Assembly (NCBI GenBank): GCA_947650285.1
Contig: CANTFL010001463.1
Span: 1-64,000, forward strand
Direction: 5' to 3'
DNA: 64,000 nt
DNA from: Hyaloperonospora brassicae
Taxonomy: Eukaryota; Oomycota; Peronosporomycetes; Peronosporales; Peronosporaceae
Shown here: piece by piece, positions 11,545 to 22,900 of the stretch
How positions within the stretch are numbered: the first letter of the stretch is position 1
Layout: every line of letters starts with the position of its first letter
Notes under the pieces: model-generated
What the model saw: the letters and a program-made list of their open reading frames with translations, nothing else
Database searches by the model: none
Told to the model about the DNA's origin: nothing
Made by a program: the position numbers and the translations under genes

Positions 11545-13854
11545 CCATGGGGGGGATGATAAATCAGATGGCTTTCGTGCATCATGTTCCCGGTGTCGTT
11601 TGGTAAATTCAATATTTTTTGTTTGATGAAATTTCCGGCCATTGCTTTGCAGGTTGATCATCGCCCGATCGCTCTCCTAATTAGTTCTTACAAGTTTTTA
11701 TAAAGATTCTTTCGTTTCGGATGCGGCCATTGCTGTCGCTTCTCGTCCTGCCGGCTCATGTTCGTTTTGCTCCGAAGCGATCGATCCATACGACTCTTGA
11801 CATTTTCGCGGCGGTACGCAAAGCTGCAAACTTGGACAGCAATCTACATGTCGCTATTGTCATGCGTTTCAATTTTGCAAAGGCGTACGACTTATCGCAA
11901 CATCCATATTTAATTCGGCGCCGACGTGGCTTGGGCTCTTACCCCACTTCGTATCCGTCGTGGCAGCGTTACACCGCGATACCACGTGCAGTTTCTCGTC
12001 AATGGATATCGCTCCAGTCGACGTGCCGTTACTCGTAAAATCCGGCATGGGTGTCCCCTTGCGCCACTTTTCTTTATTTTCGCACTCCATAGTATCTATC
12101 GGGTGCTTAAAGCGCTGAAGGATATTCCAGGTCTACCTATCACATCTAGCGGGCGGACAACTGAGCTCAAAGTCTCGGGATATGCCGATGATACTGCTGT
12201 ATACCTTCACGATCGGTCTGCAACTTTGCCTGTTATCTCTATTCTCGATGAATTCGTTCGCGTGTCAGGTCTTTGGACAAATTAGGCTAAATCAGTGATC
12301 CTTGAACTAGACCCGCGCAAATCACCGCAACCTGTAAGCACCTGTGGTCTCACTCTGCTGGCCCCCGGCGAACATTGCCGGTATCTTGGTGTTCTGGTTG
12401 GACAACAGGTTGCAGTAGCCGCTAACTGGAATGAGTGCATCCGATCTCTCTGAAGCCGACTTTAATAATCACGACAAAAGACGCACACGGTGGAACTACG
12501 GGCTCAGCTCGCAAGTGCTATTCCTGTCTCCAAAAATCACGCTATTAGGACGGCACTGTTGGCCTCCTCCCGCCGTGGTTACCAGGCTGCATAGTTTGAT
12601 TAATGACTTTGTCTGGGGCGTCCGTGATGGCAAGCGGTCCCGACCGTAGGTCCCTTCTGAGATAGCTTCTTTACCGATCCCTCAGGGGGGGTCTAGCGGT
12701 GCCTTGTATTTGGACGGAACTAATGCCTATGGGAGCGACAGCATTTGGACATTGGGCAGCTACTCTTTCTTCGAGGGACTTACTACTTGGTGAATACTTG
12801 TGGGGATCGAGCGGGTCAGGTCCGGCTTACATCACGCCTTGTTGTACTGAAGACAAGCCTCCTCGATATCGAGCGATCTATGGCAAACCGGGTCCAAAAG
12901 TTGGAATTTCTGCGGCTCGGCACGCTCGCCAAGGAGCGGTTTGGGAAGTCCGTGCCTTATCGTTTGCACTGAGCGCTGCAGTCGCCTATAATGACGACGG
13001 GGGTGTCAAAACTGATGTTCTAAGGGTGCTTGATGATCGACTGCGCGCCAGGATGCGTGCTGAAGTTGCGGCGTCGGGGCGCTGTGATCACCGGTGGCTT
13101 GTCCACGCCACACTTAAAGATACGCCATGTCTGCGTCGTCAAAGGGGTACGGCTTACACAATAAACGGAGCCGCCTTTGCCCTGGGTTTGACTTACCCTG
13201 GCGGGGCAATGTCTTGGACGACCCTGCCAACTAACATTGTCTTGTTCTCTCTCACGCGTGACATGGCGACCCAGTCAATGGCGAAGAAACGGCATTTCGC
13301 GTCCTTCTGCATCGCACTTCGTTACAATTTCCTGTATTTGGTCTGTTAGGCGCTAGAACATGGGTCCATAATTTCGTAATCAACGAAGGTGCACCAATTC
13401 CATGACTGGCTTCTTACTCGTGAAGGTACATCTCTTCTGCATTTCGATACGGGTATGGAATATGAATTTCAAACCATCTCGTCGATGACGGCGTGCAAAA
13501 TCGCCGCGTCCTCAGCCAGTGGAACTTTTGTCCACTTTGGCTAGCATCCGATGCTCACGCGGGTTGTCCACCTGTGGGTCGGTCGTCGACCGTGGCGGCC
13601 ACATCGAAAGAAACTTAAATAGCTTATCTCCCGGTGGCGATATATTGAAGGAACTAGACTACTCGAGGAACAAATTGCAAAGGCGGACTTTCACGTGATA
13701 TCGGAAGTTCACCATTGATCACGTGGAGCAACATCCGACGAATTCTTGCGTCATTTTTCCCAACGCTCAGGCGATATATCAACTAAAGAGTAACAGTTTC
13801 CCGCTCTAAAATTATGCGAAGCAAGATATGTCGTGCCCCGTCCCTGAGTGTGTG
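11545..13854 (+). pseudogene. Decayed LINE, reverse-transcriptase part (left half, split by E1)
   Basis: Fragments of a non-LTR reverse transcriptase lie on the plus strand in shifting frames. Near 11640-11720 there is a match to the HRPIALL segment. At about 11780-11900 there are SIHTTLDIFAAV and a FAKAYD catalytic block. At 11998-12110 there is an NGYRSSR...GCPLAP block. The catalytic YADD is at 12181-12192, followed by LDEFV-VSGLWTN (12247-12283). From 12300 to 13850 there are broken thumb and linker remnants. Several stops and frameshifts make it non-functional. The 5' part (ORF1, endonuclease) is absent because the array abuts it at 11544. The element continues at 21668. Confidence 0.8.
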
Positions 13855-14380
13855 TGTAACGGGGTTACACGTCGGCTGGTAGCCGACGATAGGTGTGGTG
13901 CACACACGAGAGGGGGGTACCCTATAAGGTAATATTAGAACACAGTGAGCGTATCAATTGTTGAAGACTGGTGTCTGTCATCAATTGATTGCAAGATCTT
14001 TTAAGAGGTTATTTAGGGCAGGTTAAATACGTTGTTCTAAGGTGTTCTTTTAGGTTAAATGAAGAAATAAAATTCAGTTCCCATTTTGATCAACATAAGA
14101 CACGTGCCTTACGAGGCGTCTTTGATCGGGAGGACAGAAGCAACGCCTGTAAAGGTAGCTTGTCCTCGAGCACTCTGTGCTGTGATTCATTTGAATCGTT
14201 TGGTCCCTCTGGAACGGGGACCGTAAGCTCTCTGAGCTGTTGACTCTCTGAGTCGGGTTCTCTGAACCACCCTTTAAGCTCTCTGAGCTGTTGACTCTCT
14301 GAGTCGGGTTCTTTGAACCAAAGTTGCTCATTGAGCGTAAAGTCTTCCTCTGACTTAAGGAGCTGTGTAGCTCCGCTACA
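13855..14380 (+). repeat. E1 5' LTR
   Basis: 526 bp, TG...CA ends. Near the start is a short inverted repeat (GTCGGCT-GGT-AGCCGAC, about 13869-13885) and a TATA-like CCTATAAGG at 13921-13929. Towards the end a 51-bp-period direct repeat occurs twice (from 14224 and 14275), carrying AAGCTCTCTGAGCTGTTGAC. ORFs within the LTR are not coding. Confidence 0.93.
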
Positions 14381-14382
14381 CT

Positions 14383-14400
14383 TGGTAGCACTTGTAGTCA
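14383..14400 (+). other. E1 primer-binding site (candidate)
   Basis: TGGTAGCACTTG starts two bases after the 5' LTR, as expected for a tRNA-primed element. It would pair with a tRNA ending GCTACCA, an end seen in initiator-Met tRNAs. The exact tRNA is not established. The corresponding stretch of E2 (44111 on) is mutated. Confidence 0.55.
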
Positions 14401-14439
14401 ATCTACACCTGAGTCGGTAACGACTGATCCTCTGCGAGG

Positions 14440-15474
14440 ATGGAGCAATCCACACCCCTCTCTGAGGCTCAAAAGGTCGCGCTTGATAAGCTGACCGCGG
14501 CCGTAGGCCTAGAGTATGTGGAGTTTCTAGCTGCACAGGGTCCCGATGTGCTCAATGCACGAGTCGAGGCCTTTATGCAGTATGAAACGGCCCTGTTGGG
14601 CCAGGTTCAAAACCAAGTAGCGTCGGCTATGCCGACACGCTACGTGGCTATGCCACCAGAAGAGGCTAAGCCTCGTCCCCTTCGGGTGGACGTTAAACTT
14701 TACTCCGGGAAGGAGGGGGAAAACTTGACCCTCTGGATCCGTGAGATTGAGATGGCCATGGACTCTGGTCTCATCTCACTAGAGAACCAGCGGGTCTCTT
14801 TGGCCATCTCTAAGCTCGATGGTAGAGCTAGAGAGTGGGCTTTGACGTGTGGCACGTCGGTCAATTTGGCATTTCCCACGTGGGAATCGCTCAAGTTAGA
14901 CCTCATGCGAGTTTTCTCGCCGCCTAACCAGGCATATCGCGTGCGATCACGCTTCTTATCAACCCGTCAGGGTAAGAGCGAGTTAACGGACTATGTCCAA
15001 GAGTTGAGAACTCTAATGGCTGCTATGCAGTCTGACCCTCTCCCTGAGACTGTCTACGTGACAGTCTTCATGGAAGGTCTCCGCACTGGCGTGGCCAGAA
15101 CCGAGGTTTTTCGGGTTCATCCCTCTACTTTTGAGGAAGCTGTGAGCGTCGCTCAAAATGCTGAGCACAACTTCAAGTCGGCCAGACTTGGTTGGAATGG
15201 GTACAACCCAAGCTTTGCGAGGGCGGCCTCTGCGAGGACTTCGGCTTACTGTAAGCCAGAACCGATGGATCTCAGCCATGCTGAAGATGAAGGCGAAGCG
15301 GAGCTTCATGTTGCGGAGCAACGACAGGATGTGAGACGCTGTTACATGTGCGGAAGCACTAAACACTTGCGTCCCACTTGTCCTTTGCGTAAGCAACAAC
15401 CGACTCCTATGAGTCGAAACCCCAGCCTCAACCAGAAACCTGGTATGGCACGGGGAAACGTCGACACCCAGTAG
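14440..15474 (+). CDS. gag: E1 gag polyprotein (344 aa)
   Basis: Nucleocapsid/capsid precursor of the retrotransposon. The ATG at 14440 is the first of the frame after the LTR. Residues about 85-230 read like a retrotransposon gag capsid domain ([37 protein letters not shown]). A CCHC zinc knuckle has Cys301, Cys304, His309 and Cys314 (C-X2-C-X4-H-X4-C). The frame ends in TAG at 15472-15474. Just before it lies a slippery heptamer, so a fraction of ribosomes should continue into pol as Gag-Pol. The protein should form the cytoplasmic virus-like particle around element RNA. The frame is intact. Confidence 0.93.
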   Translation: MEQSTPLSEAQKVALDKLTAAVGLEYVEFLAAQGPDVLNARVEAFMQYETALLGQVQNQVASAMPTRYVAMPPEEAKPRPLRVDVKLYSGKEGENLTLWIREIEMAMDSGLISLENQRVSLAISKLDGRAREWALTCGTSVNLAFPTWESLKLDLMRVFSPPNQAYRVRSRFLSTRQGKSELTDYVQELRTLMAAMQSDPLPETVYVTVFMEGLRTGVARTEVFRVHPSTFEEAVSVAQNAEHNFKSARLGWNGYNPSFARAASARTSAYCKPEPMDLSHAEDEGEAELHVAEQRQDVRRCYMCGSTKHLRPTCPLRKQQPTPMSRNPSLNQKPGMARGNVDTQ

Positions 15475-15494
15475 GCGCGGGGCGCCCTACTGGG
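15453..15494 (+). promoter_or_regulatory. E1 -1 programmed ribosomal frameshift signal (gag to pol)
   Basis: The heptamer GGGAAAC is at 15453-15459, in gag phase as G-GGA-AAC, the X-XXY-YYZ arrangement. A 7-nt spacer (GTCGACA) follows. Then comes a strong hairpin: CCCAGTAGG (15467-15475) pairs with CCTACTGGG (15486-15494), extended by CGC/GCG across one bulged C, with a GGG loop. The gag stop TAG (15472-15474) lies inside the 5' arm. Pol is exactly in the -1 frame and that frame is open from 15393. GGGAAAC is a known retroviral -1 site. The signal is seen directly; use by ribosomes is inference. Confidence 0.85.
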
Positions 15495-18400
15495 GTAGAA
15501 CTAAGTTCTGTCACATCTCTACGAGATAAAGTGAAACAGGGCTTAGCCCCACTTAGCGCTGTGCCAGCCAGCACAGAGCGTGGATACAAGCCTGGCTTGT
15601 TAGTCGCCGAGGCGACAGTAAAAGGCTTTGAGAAGCCGTGGTCGATTTTAATCGATTCAGGAGCATCATGTAACTATGCTCGACGTCGTTCCCTTGAGGG
15701 AAGTCAGCGATACGCTGAAGCGCTCAAAGCGCACGAAGGTGATTCGATCACCGTTCGTTTAGCGACTGGTAGTCGCGTCACGGTGCCTAAAGTTCCGTTG
15801 AACTTAGGTGTGAAGTTTTTGGACTTTGACAGCATTGAACGTTGTCTCGTCCTCGATTTGGATTCGAGATATGATCTCATCCTGGGTATGGCTTGGCTTG
15901 AACGCCATGAGCCATGGATTGATTGGAGGTCTAAGACCTTAGGCGCCACGCGCAATGTTCCTAGCGAAGCTTTGGAGAGTCATGAACCCACCTTTGCTAG
16001 GCAACAAAAGCGCTATTGGCGCGAGCCATTGACGGAAGATGTCAATGTGCTGGACATTGGTATGTCAGAGTTATTTAACTCGAATGTCGATGACATAAAT
16101 ATTGAGCGGAGCTCTTCTAACGCGTTTGGAGAGAGTTATACTCCGTTGAGTGATACTCGTTGTGATACTGAGTCACTGCATGCGTCAAGCATGGTTGGCC
16201 TAGGGCCGAAACATCAAGAATGTAATTCCTCTGATGTAAGTGCGGTGGCACGTGAAAATACACAGAGTGAGGACGGCCGAGGTGGCACCTCACTGAATGT
16301 CGGTAATGACATTGATGGCGAGAAGCCAGAGTGTTCAGGGCTAGGCCCTAATGCTATAAGTGCGGTGGCACGTGAAATTACACAGAGTGAGGGCGGCCGA
16401 GGTGGCACCTCACTGAATGTCGGTAATGACATTGTTGGCGAGAAGCCAGAGTGTTTAGGGCTAGGCCCGAATAATGTACGTGAAGTGGTACGTGTAAATC
16501 CACTGGGTGAAGTGTTCGAGTTACGTAACACTTCACCAGATGTCGCTCAAGACATGAGCTCTCGTATAGAGCGTGCTAAGATGAATAGCAACCATGGGGA
16601 CTTTGCTGTCCCGGCCTCTAAGAGGCGTAAGGTTTCTTTGAGGAAACAATCGAAGCGTAGGGTGGTGACTGTTAAGCGCCCAACGTTTAAGAAGTCACGA
16701 AGTGATAATAGTAATAATACACTGTATACACTTGTCAATGGATTGACTGGCCAGATCGATGGCAATATTAGTCTTGAGACTCTTCCATCCGTGGATAAAA
16801 TCTTTGAGCTAGACGAGATGTCTGACGGCGAATTTAGCCAAGCCTTGCAGGCAGGAGAATTCTCCGAGTTAGTGGTCATTCGGCCTGATATTGAGTTGAA
16901 CTCATCCTCGTTATTGGACGAGTCTGTCCTTGAGGACACAAAGGCGGCATTGGATGCCCGTAGTGGATCCTCGATCCTTAAGGATCCTCTTGATCCGTTT
17001 TATCCTTTGGTAAAGGAATTTCAAGACGTGGTGTGTCACGACCCACCGTCTGTATTACCTCCTGATAGAGGTGTGCGTCATGAAATTGACTTGGTTCCTG
17101 GAACTAAATACTGCGTAACACGGCAGTGGCCTTTGCCCAAGGAACAGTGTGACGTCATAGACGACTTCTTTCGTGCAAAGCACGCGGCGGGGATGGTTCG
17201 TGAGAGCAAATCTCCCCATTCCACACCGACCTTCTGTGTCAAAAAGCCCAACGGGAAGTGGCGCATTGTTCATGCTTACAATAAGCTTAATGCGGCCACC
17301 ATCCCGGCTCAGACACCAATTCCGAGGAAGGATGTTCTTCAGAACAATATGGTGGGATGTACAATGTACAGTGCGCTCGACTTAGTCGATGGTTATTACC
17401 AGCTTCTCATGCGAGAAAGCGATATTCCGCTGACAGCGGTCAGCACTCCAAGCGGTATGCTCTGGGAGTGGCTCGTTATGCCGCAAGGGCTATCAAATGC
17501 CCCGGCTACATTCAACCGTCTTGTGACACAATTGTTTAGACCTCACAGAGGTTATGCACAGACGTACTTTGATGACATCTTTGTCCATAGTCGTGCTATG
17601 AACGGTCGGTCAGATGTGGATAATCACATTGACCATTTACGAGCGGTGCTCGAGTGCATGCGCACGAATAAGTTGTACGCCAACGCGTCTAAGTGCATTT
17701 TTGGTGCAGAAGAGATTCCCTTTTTAGGGTGCTTTATTGGTAAGCAAGGCCTTAGAGCGGATCCCGCCAAGGTAAAAGCCATAGTTGATTGGCCGGTTCC
17801 AAAGAACCAAAAGGACTTACGTAAGTGGCTTGGCCTCGCCAATTACTTACACAAGTACAGTGCGAATTACGCAGACATGGCTCGGCCATTGACCAATCTC
17901 CTTAAAAAGGATGTAGAATGGTGCTGGACTAGCACTGAGCATGATGCTTTTCAAGCAGTCAAGGAGAGTCTCCTACATGCGCCCATATTGGCTTTGCCTG
18001 ATCCTGAGCGATCTTTCAGTGTCGTCTGTGACGCATCTGACTTTGCCATAGGCAGCGCTCTGTTACAAACAGATGATGATGGGCGGGAACGCGTTATTGC
18101 GTTTGAGTCCCGACAGCTAAAAGCTGCGGAGAAGAACTATCCTGTTCATGACAAAGAGCTACTTGCAATGAAGTATGCTCTCGTCAAATTCAGAGTTCAT
18201 CTTCTTGGCTCTAAGCCGTTTGTGATCTATACAGATCATGCGTCACTACGCACTGCGACCCAGTCGCCTCACCTCTCTCAGAGAATGGCTCGTTGGCTTT
18301 CCTTCTTTGCCGAGTACAACTTCGAGGTGAAGTATAAGCCGGGCAAGCAAAATGCTTTGGCGGATGCGTTGTCACGCAGGCCTGACTATGAGCTTGCTCA

Positions 18401-20213
18401 TGTTACGACTCTGTCGTCACCGGTCACTGACCTAATCCGCACGGCATATGTCAAGGATGAACATTGTGTAGCCCTGCTACGTGCTCTAGGGAGCGAGGAG
18501 TTTAAGGACTCGGACATAAAATTGTCGGCACGGTTACGTGCGAGGTTACATCGATATTCCATCGATCAAGGCCTGTTGTGCTATAGCACGGATGTGGAGG
18601 ATACCCCTCGCATCGTTGTCCCTCATGATGAGGAGTTGAAGTATCGGATCCTCTATGAGGCACATGATACTGCGTTGAGTGGTCATCTCGGTCGTGAAAA
18701 GACCTACGGCTCTGTGAGCCAATGCTATTGGTGGCCCAAACTATACAAATGGGTGAGCACCTATGTACGTACGTGTGAAACGTGTCAACGGGTGAAACCC
18801 TCACCACATGCGGCAGCGCCGCTGGCTAGTTTGCCTATACCCAAAGGGTGTTGGGAGTCCATCAGTATGGACTTCCTGTTCGGTTTACCGAAGGATTCGT
18901 ATGGAAATACGGGTATTGTGGTCTTTGTTGACCGTTTGAGCAAGATGGCTCATTTAACGGCGGTGCCAGACACCATTGATGGTGAAGGTACAGCGACGCT
19001 GTTTATCGATCGCGTGTTTCGACAACACGGTCTGCCGTTGGCAATTGTCTCTGATAGAGATCCTCGCTTCACTGGGAAGTTTTGGAATTCCATCTTCAAG
19101 GTGCTCGGCACACGTTTGGACATGTCCACAGCGGATCATCCGCAGACCGATGGTCAAACGGAGCGCGTTAATCGTGTCATTGGTGACATCTTGCGCAGTG
19201 TTTGCGCTGAAACACCTAAGCGTTGGAGCTCGATGCTCCCTGTCGTTGAGTTTGCGTTGAATAACGCTGTGCATGCCTCCACCGGCTACACCCCGTTCTA
19301 CGTGAACGGTCTCACACACCCTCGCGTTCCGTTAACGCTACCACTACGTGGTTCAGGGCTTGGTGGGGGAGGAGTTGCCGATCGGCTTGCTGATATCAGC
19401 CCTGCTACTGTTCAAAAACAGGTAAGCGAGTTTCTCGCAACGCGATTGAATGTCTTACGACATGTGCGTGACGCACTGGCTGATAGCCAAGATAAGCAGA
19501 AGGAACAAGCAGATGCCAAAGGCAGAGGTTGTATTGAACGTTATAAGGTCGGAGACCAAGTTCTACTCAATGCTAAAAACCTACCTACAAATGTAGTATC
19601 CGCCGTCTTCAAGACGAAGTTGCGCCCGCGCTTCATTGGACCCTTTACGGTCGTCGCAAAGAAGGGACTTGCGTATACGCTCAACCTTCCGCGCAAACTG
19701 CGCACACACCCCGTGTTCTACGTTGGCATGCTTAAGCCGTATCGGGATCCGTCCCACGTGAACTTGGAGGCGCTTGCGCCGGGTAGGTTGGCTTTGCCAT
19801 CGGTTGCTGAATCCGTATCAGGAGGTCAAGCTGAGCCTCCATCCGGGCTTGGCCCAACTCCAACGCCCGAACACGGGCTCGCATTGCGTCGAACGCACTC
19901 TGGGTCTGACCCAACGTCTCACGGAGACCACTCAGCTCGAGAAGCACCTTCTCGTGCTCCTCCTTCGGTATACCGACCACCTCCGACGCTGCTCGATGAG
20001 CAAGGGAACCGCCAGTTCCATGTGGAACGACTCCTGAAACGACGTCGTCGTCAGGGTCAATACCAGTATCTGGTAAAGTGGCGAGGGTACCCGGAGTCGG
20101 AGAACTCGTGGGAATTTGAGGTACCCCTTCGGCAGGATTGCCCATACGCCGTTGATGTTTTTGAACATCGTGGCAGGGGTCATCCTTCGACCGATATCGC
20201 TTCCCACCAATAG
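15459..20213 (+). CDS. pol: E1 pol polyprotein: protease, RT, RNase H, integrase, chromodomain
   Basis: Entered by -1 frameshift from gag; no ATG is needed and none fits. An aspartic protease has DSGAS at 15654-15668. A long acidic linker (about 16000-17000) contains a 120-bp tandem duplication. The reverse transcriptase has a YFDD catalytic box (17565-17576). RNase H starts near its catalytic Asp at 18030 and has YTDHASL near 18230. Integrase has an HHCC zinc module (about 18663-18785) and a DDE core: Asp at 18870, Asp at 19053, Glu at 19161, with 35 residues between the last two. A GPY/F module (GPF about 19637) is followed by a Pro/Ser-rich linker and a chromodomain (about 20010-20175) with [14 protein letters not shown]. 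The frame is intact. The chromodomain probably steers integration to particular chromatin. The last 482 bp overlap an antisense ORF. Confidence 0.95.
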   Translation, partial: RRHPVGAGRPTGVELSSVTSLRDKVKQGLAPLSAVPASTERGYKPGLLVAEATVKGFEKPWSILIDSGASCNYARRRSLEGSQRYAEALKAHEGDSITVRLATGSRVTVPKVPLNLGVKFLDFDSIERCLVLDLDSRYDLILGMAWLERHEPWIDWRSKTLGATRNVPSEALESHEPTFARQQKRYWREPLTEDVNVLDIGMSELFNSNVDDINIERSSSNAFGESYTPLSDTRCDTESLHASSMVGLGPKHQECNSSDVSAVARENTQSEDGRGGTSLNVGNDIDGEKPECSGLGPNAISAVAREITQSEGGRGGTSLNVGNDIVGEKPECLGLGPNNVREVVRVNPLGEVFELRNTSPDVAQDMSSRIERAKMNSNHGDFAVPASKRRKVSLRKQSKRRVVTVKRPTFKKSRSDNSNNTLYTLVNGLTGQIDGNISLETLPSVDKIFELDEMSDGEFSQALQAGEFSELVVIRPDIELNSSSLLDESVLEDTKAALDARSGSSILKDPLDPFYPLVKEFQDVVCHDPPSVLPPDRGVRHEIDLVPGTKYCVTRQWPLPKEQCDVIDDFFRAKHAAGMVRESKSPHSTPTFCVKKPNGKWRIVHAYNKLNAATIPAQTPIPRKDVLQNNMVGCTMYSALDLVDGYYQLLMRESDIPLTAVSTPSGMLWEWLVMPQGLSNAPATFNRLVTQLFRPHRGYAQTYFDDIFVHSRAMNGRSDVDNHIDHLRAVLECMRTNKLYANASKCIFGAEEIPFLGCFIGKQGLRADPAKVKAIVDWPVPKNQKDLRKWLGLANYLHKYSANYADMARPLTNLLKKDVEWCWTSTEHDAFQAVKESLLHAPILALPDPERSFSVVCDASDFAIGSALLQTDDDGRERVIAFESRQLKAAEKNYPVHDKELLAMKYALVKFRVHLLGSKPFVIYTDHASLRTATQSPHLSQRMARWLSFFAEYNFEVKYKPGKQNALADALSRRPDYELAHVTTLSSPVTDLIRTAYVKDEHCVALLRALGSEEFKDSDIKLSARLRARLHRYSIDQGLLCYSTDVEDTPRIVVPHDEELKYRILYEAHDTALSGHLGREKTYGSVSQCYWWPKLYKWVSTYVRTCETCQRVKPSPHAAAPLASLPIPKGCWESISMDFLFGLPKDSYGNTGIVVFVDRLSKMAHLTAVPDTIDGEGTATLFIDRVFRQHGLPLAIVSDRDPRFTGKFWNSIFKVLGTRLDMSTADHPQTDGQTERVNRVIGDILRSVCAETPKRWSSMLPVVEFALNNAVHASTGYTPFYVNGLTHPRVPLTLPLRGSGLGGGGVADRLADISPATVQKQVSEFLATRLNVLRHVRDALADSQDKQKEQADAKGRGCIERYKVGDQVLLNAKNLPTNVVSAVFKTKLRPRFIGPFTVVAKKGLAYTLNLPRKLRTHPVFYVGMLKPYRDPSHVNLEALAPGRLALPSVAESVSGGQAEPPSGLGPTPTPEHGLALRRTHSGSDPTSHGDHSAREAPSRAPPSVYRPPPTLLDEQGNRQFHVERLLKRRRRQGQYQYLVKWRGYPESENSWEFEVPLRQDCPYAVDVFEHRGRGHPSTDIASHQ
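16239..16478 (+). repeat. 120-bp in-frame tandem duplication in the E1 pol linker
   Basis: Two direct copies start at 16239 and 16359 and encode about 40 residues each (both contain [13 protein letters not shown]). Only a few substitutions separate them. They sit between the protease and RT, in a region with no catalytic motif, so the duplication is tolerated. Confidence 0.85.
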
Positions 20214-21033
20214 TGGTGGAAGCAGGTGGGTAGTTTGGTTCCGCTTGACCAACTCCCACTTCCATCGGCACAGCCGGAGCATAGCGGGTGCGAAATCGCA
20301 ATTGGCCTCTGGCCTTAAGCTTGGCATAGTCATACCGAAGCTTTCGTTCGAGACGAACATCTGCCACATTGGCACTTGCTCTGAGAGCTAGCATGCTGCT
20401 GAGGTGACGTTTCCGGTGCACCCAGCGCACAAAAGTGTTGTCCTCCTCCTCCGGAGATTCGCCTGCGAATAAGAGGATGGGTATACCCCTCATCGGTGGC
20501 ACCGGTGCACCCCGTGCTTGCGTGTCAAGTCGCAACTTGTATTGACTTAGAGTCGTCAAGTGGGGTTGCAGGTACCTCTCACGAAGTGCCTGTCGGCTCG
20601 CCACTTCATCAGAAGATGTCGGCTCAGCGCCAATGGCCCACGTTGCCAGGGAACGACCTGTCGTTTGGCGTATACGCTCTTCCACATTGAGTGGCGTGAA
20701 CTGATAGCCACGACGACCCTCAAGGTCTGCAGCAAGCTGCATACGGCGCTGAGCGCTCTCCTCTTGTTGGATTACCAACTCTTGTTGCTCATCGAGCGGG
20801 TTGGTGATGATGTGTTCACCTGCATCTGTTGCATGATGCTGGGTTTCTAACGCGGTGGTCTCACTACGCTCGGCAAATGGGTTTGGTGCAGTATGAGGCG
20901 ATGCCTCTTGCACTGGTGAGTTGGACATTGTCCGTTCTTCACCACGGACATCGGTATCACTACCATAGTCCTCCTCCACATTAATGCCGAGGTAAGAAGA
21001 GAGAGTCGGGGACTCGTAAGGTGGCGATGCCAT
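19732..21033 (-). CDS. E1 antisense ORF (433 aa, coiled-coil C terminus), function unknown
   Basis: A 433-codon ORF on the minus strand, ATG at 21031-21033, about 108 bp inside the 3' LTR. An upstream GTG start at 21078 is possible but unlikely. It runs back over the last 482 bp of pol. The N-terminal part is Ser/Pro/Glu-rich. The middle has an [16 protein letters not shown] block followed by basic helices ending [10 protein letters not shown]. Residues about 357-410 form a convincing coiled coil (19804-19965) opposite the Pro/Ser-rich linker of pol. I recognise no known family. E2 has a similar antisense frame at the same place, with a matching EED...KLKA..LRF block and coiled coil. Plant Ty3/gypsy elements are known to carry extra antisense ORFs; homology to those is not claimed. 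Confidence 0.7.
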   Translation of the reverse strand: MASPPYESPTLSSYLGINVEEDYGSDTDVRGEERTMSNSPVQEASPHTAPNPFAERSETTALETQHHATDAGEHIITNPLDEQQELVIQQEESAQRRMQLAADLEGRRGYQFTPLNVEERIRQTTGRSLATWAIGAEPTSSDEVASRQALRERYLQPHLTTLSQYKLRLDTQARGAPVPPMRGIPILLFAGESPEEEDNTFVRWVHRKRHLSSMLALRASANVADVRLERKLRYDYAKLKARGQLRFRTRYAPAVPMEVGVGQAEPNYPPASTTIGGKRYRSKDDPCHDVQKHQRRMGNPAEGVPQIPTSSPTPGTLATLPDTGIDPDDDVVSGVVPHGTGGSLAHRAASEVVGIPKEEHEKVLLELSGLRETLGQTQSAFDAMRARVRALELGQARMEAQLDLLIRIQQPMAKPTYPAQAPPSSRGTDPDTA

Positions 21034-21130
21034 GGTGTTTCGTGTTTTGCAAACCGTGAGGTTAGAGCGCACACACACCGTCCTCTTCGAGGAAAAGTTC
21101 GATTGACGTTTTGTGGTAACGTCAGTCTGG

Positions 21131-21140
21131 TGGGGGAGGG
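21131..21140 (+). other. E1 polypurine tract
   Basis: TGGGGGAGGG directly abuts the TGTAAC start of the 3' LTR, the expected site of plus-strand priming. Confidence 0.7.
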
Positions 21141-21667
21141 TGTAACGGGGTTACACGTCGGCTGGTAGCCGACGATAGGTGTGGTGCACACACGAGAGGG
21201 GGGGTACCCTATAAGGTAATATTAGAACACAGTGAGCGTATCAATTGTTGAAGACTGGTGTCTGTCATCAATTGATTGCAAGATCTTTTAAGAGGTTATT
21301 TAGGGCAGGTTAAATACGTTGTTCTAAGGTGTTCTTTTAGGTTAAATGAAGAAATAAAATTCAGTTCCCATTTTGATCAACATAAGACACGTGCCTTACG
21401 AGGCGTCTTTGATCGGGAGGACAGAAGCAACGCCTGTAAAGGTAGCTTGTCCTCGAGCACTCTGTGCTGTGATTCATTTGAATCGTTTGGTCCCTCTGGA
21501 ACGGGGACCGTAAGCTCTCTGAGCTGTTGACTCTCTGAGTCGGGTTCTCTGAACCACCCTTTAAGCTCTCTGAGCTGTTGACTCTCTGAGTCGGGTTCTT
21601 TGAACCAAAGTTGCTCATTGAGCGTAAAGTCTTCCTCTGACTTAAGGAGCTGTGTAGCTCCGCTACA
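21141..21667 (+). repeat. E1 3' LTR
   Basis: 527 bp, identical to the 5' LTR except for one extra G in the G-run before TACCCTATAAGG. The target duplication GTGTG follows at 21668. The antisense ORF begins just inside this LTR, so its promoter would have to lie here. Confidence 0.93.
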
Positions 21668-22900
21668 GTGTGGATGCAGGTCCAGCCCTGGCAAGACATA
21701 TCTTTGGGCATGCCCTCGCGCGCTTCGATACTGGGAACACCTGCTTGATCGGTGGCGATAGCTTGGTACGTTTCCCGAGGATGACTTGGATGTCTGGGTG
21801 TTTGGACTGGACCTCCCGGGGATTTCGCCCGACGCGTGGGTTGTTGTCAAGTAATCTATTAACACAGGGGCAGATTTATTGAAAGCTCAGACTGCGTTGT
21901 TCCCGGCATATCGAGAGCTGTGGCGTTTTGTCGTATCATCGATGCTTCATGCCATCTGGGTCGAGCGCCTCCGCCGCATGGAAGACCCGTCCCTATCACA
22001 GGATGTTCGCACAGCTAGGGCCAAGACTATCTTTCACCGGTCGGTTTAAAGGTTTCGTGGATCAACCTACCAGCTCGACATTGGGAAGGACGGGCAACTG
22101 TTTGCGCAATTACGGTCGACCTTGGCTGATACCCTCCTCTGCACGATGAACCTATTTTACTGCACGTAAGTTCTATCAAACGGTGCCCGGGAAAGCTCTA
22201 CCTCCTCTTTTTCGATGGAGGATCCCGCGGAAATCCAGGTCCAGGCAGAGCGGGATCTGTTATTGTCCGACTCCACGTTCCGACGCACGCCGCATGCGTT
22301 TTGTGGGTAGCGAGCGTGGCCTATGCCTCTCCCGATACTATTAACAATATCGCTGAATACTGGGGGCTCGTCCACGGTCTTCGGCGAGAAAAAGCCGGCG
22401 ACTACTCAATCCTGCATGTCATTAAGGACAGTGCCCTTGTGTTTGCGCAACTCCGATCCCGACATCCTTCACGCAAGTAAAACTTGGTTAGTTATTCATC
22501 GAAGCAAGCGCCATCGCAATCGATACCCATGTCTACAGCTGGGAACATCATTATCGCACCTACAACAAAATGGCGGATCGACTGGCGAATATCGCTTTGG
22601 ACACAGGAGCTTGGGTTCAAGAGCACGCTTCTTCTAACACCGTTCTAGTCCAGGACGCCACGACCTTCCTTGATTTTGATGTCAATCACAGGTTGGAGAC
22701 CTCTTCGGCCGAACAATTAGTCATACAGAGCCCCGTACTGACACCGAGGAACCTGATAATTCTGCAACAGGAGTCTGCGTGCTCGCGTTTTGATGTTCGA
22801 TACCTAGTGCTACCTAGTAAATGTAGTAGCAGTCACCCCGGTAACCTTGTTTCCGGAAATAGGGATATAGCAGGTCGTATGCGCATCTAATTATACCTCC
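21668..22900 (+). pseudogene. Decayed LINE, RNase H part (right half, split by E1)
   Basis: This continues the LINE interrupted at 13854. An RNase H domain is readable from about 22194: FDGGSRGNPGPG (first catalytic Asp), then NNIAEYWGLVHGL (catalytic Glu, about 22345-22383), then a KDSALV block where a GDS-type motif is expected. Further on there is a YNKMADRLANIALDTG segment (22563-22610), typical of the end of LINE RNase H domains. Frameshifts and stops are present. Together with the left half it shows that E1 landed inside a LINE. Confidence 0.78.

Larger units (their letters stand above)
13855..21667 (+). mobile_element. E1: full-length, apparently intact Ty3/gypsy chromodomain LTR retrotransposon
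   Basis: Two LTRs of 526 and 527 bp (13855-14380 and 21141-21667) differ by one G in a G-run near 13910/21200. They begin TGTAAC and end GCTACA, and are flanked by the perfect 5-bp target duplication GTGTG (13850-13854 and 21668-21672). Inside, in order: primer-binding site, gag, -1 frameshift signal, pol (protease, RT, RNase H, integrase, GPY/F, chromodomain), an antisense ORF, and a polypurine tract. No stop codon or frameshift interrupts gag, pol or the antisense ORF. Near-identical LTRs mean insertion was very recent or the LTRs were recently homogenised. E1 could still be autonomous. Confidence 0.95.

Noticed and set aside
13989..14243. 84-codon ORF inside the E1 LTRs
   Set aside because: Present only because the LTR is duplicated; composition is not protein-like and it crosses the LTR's internal direct repeat.
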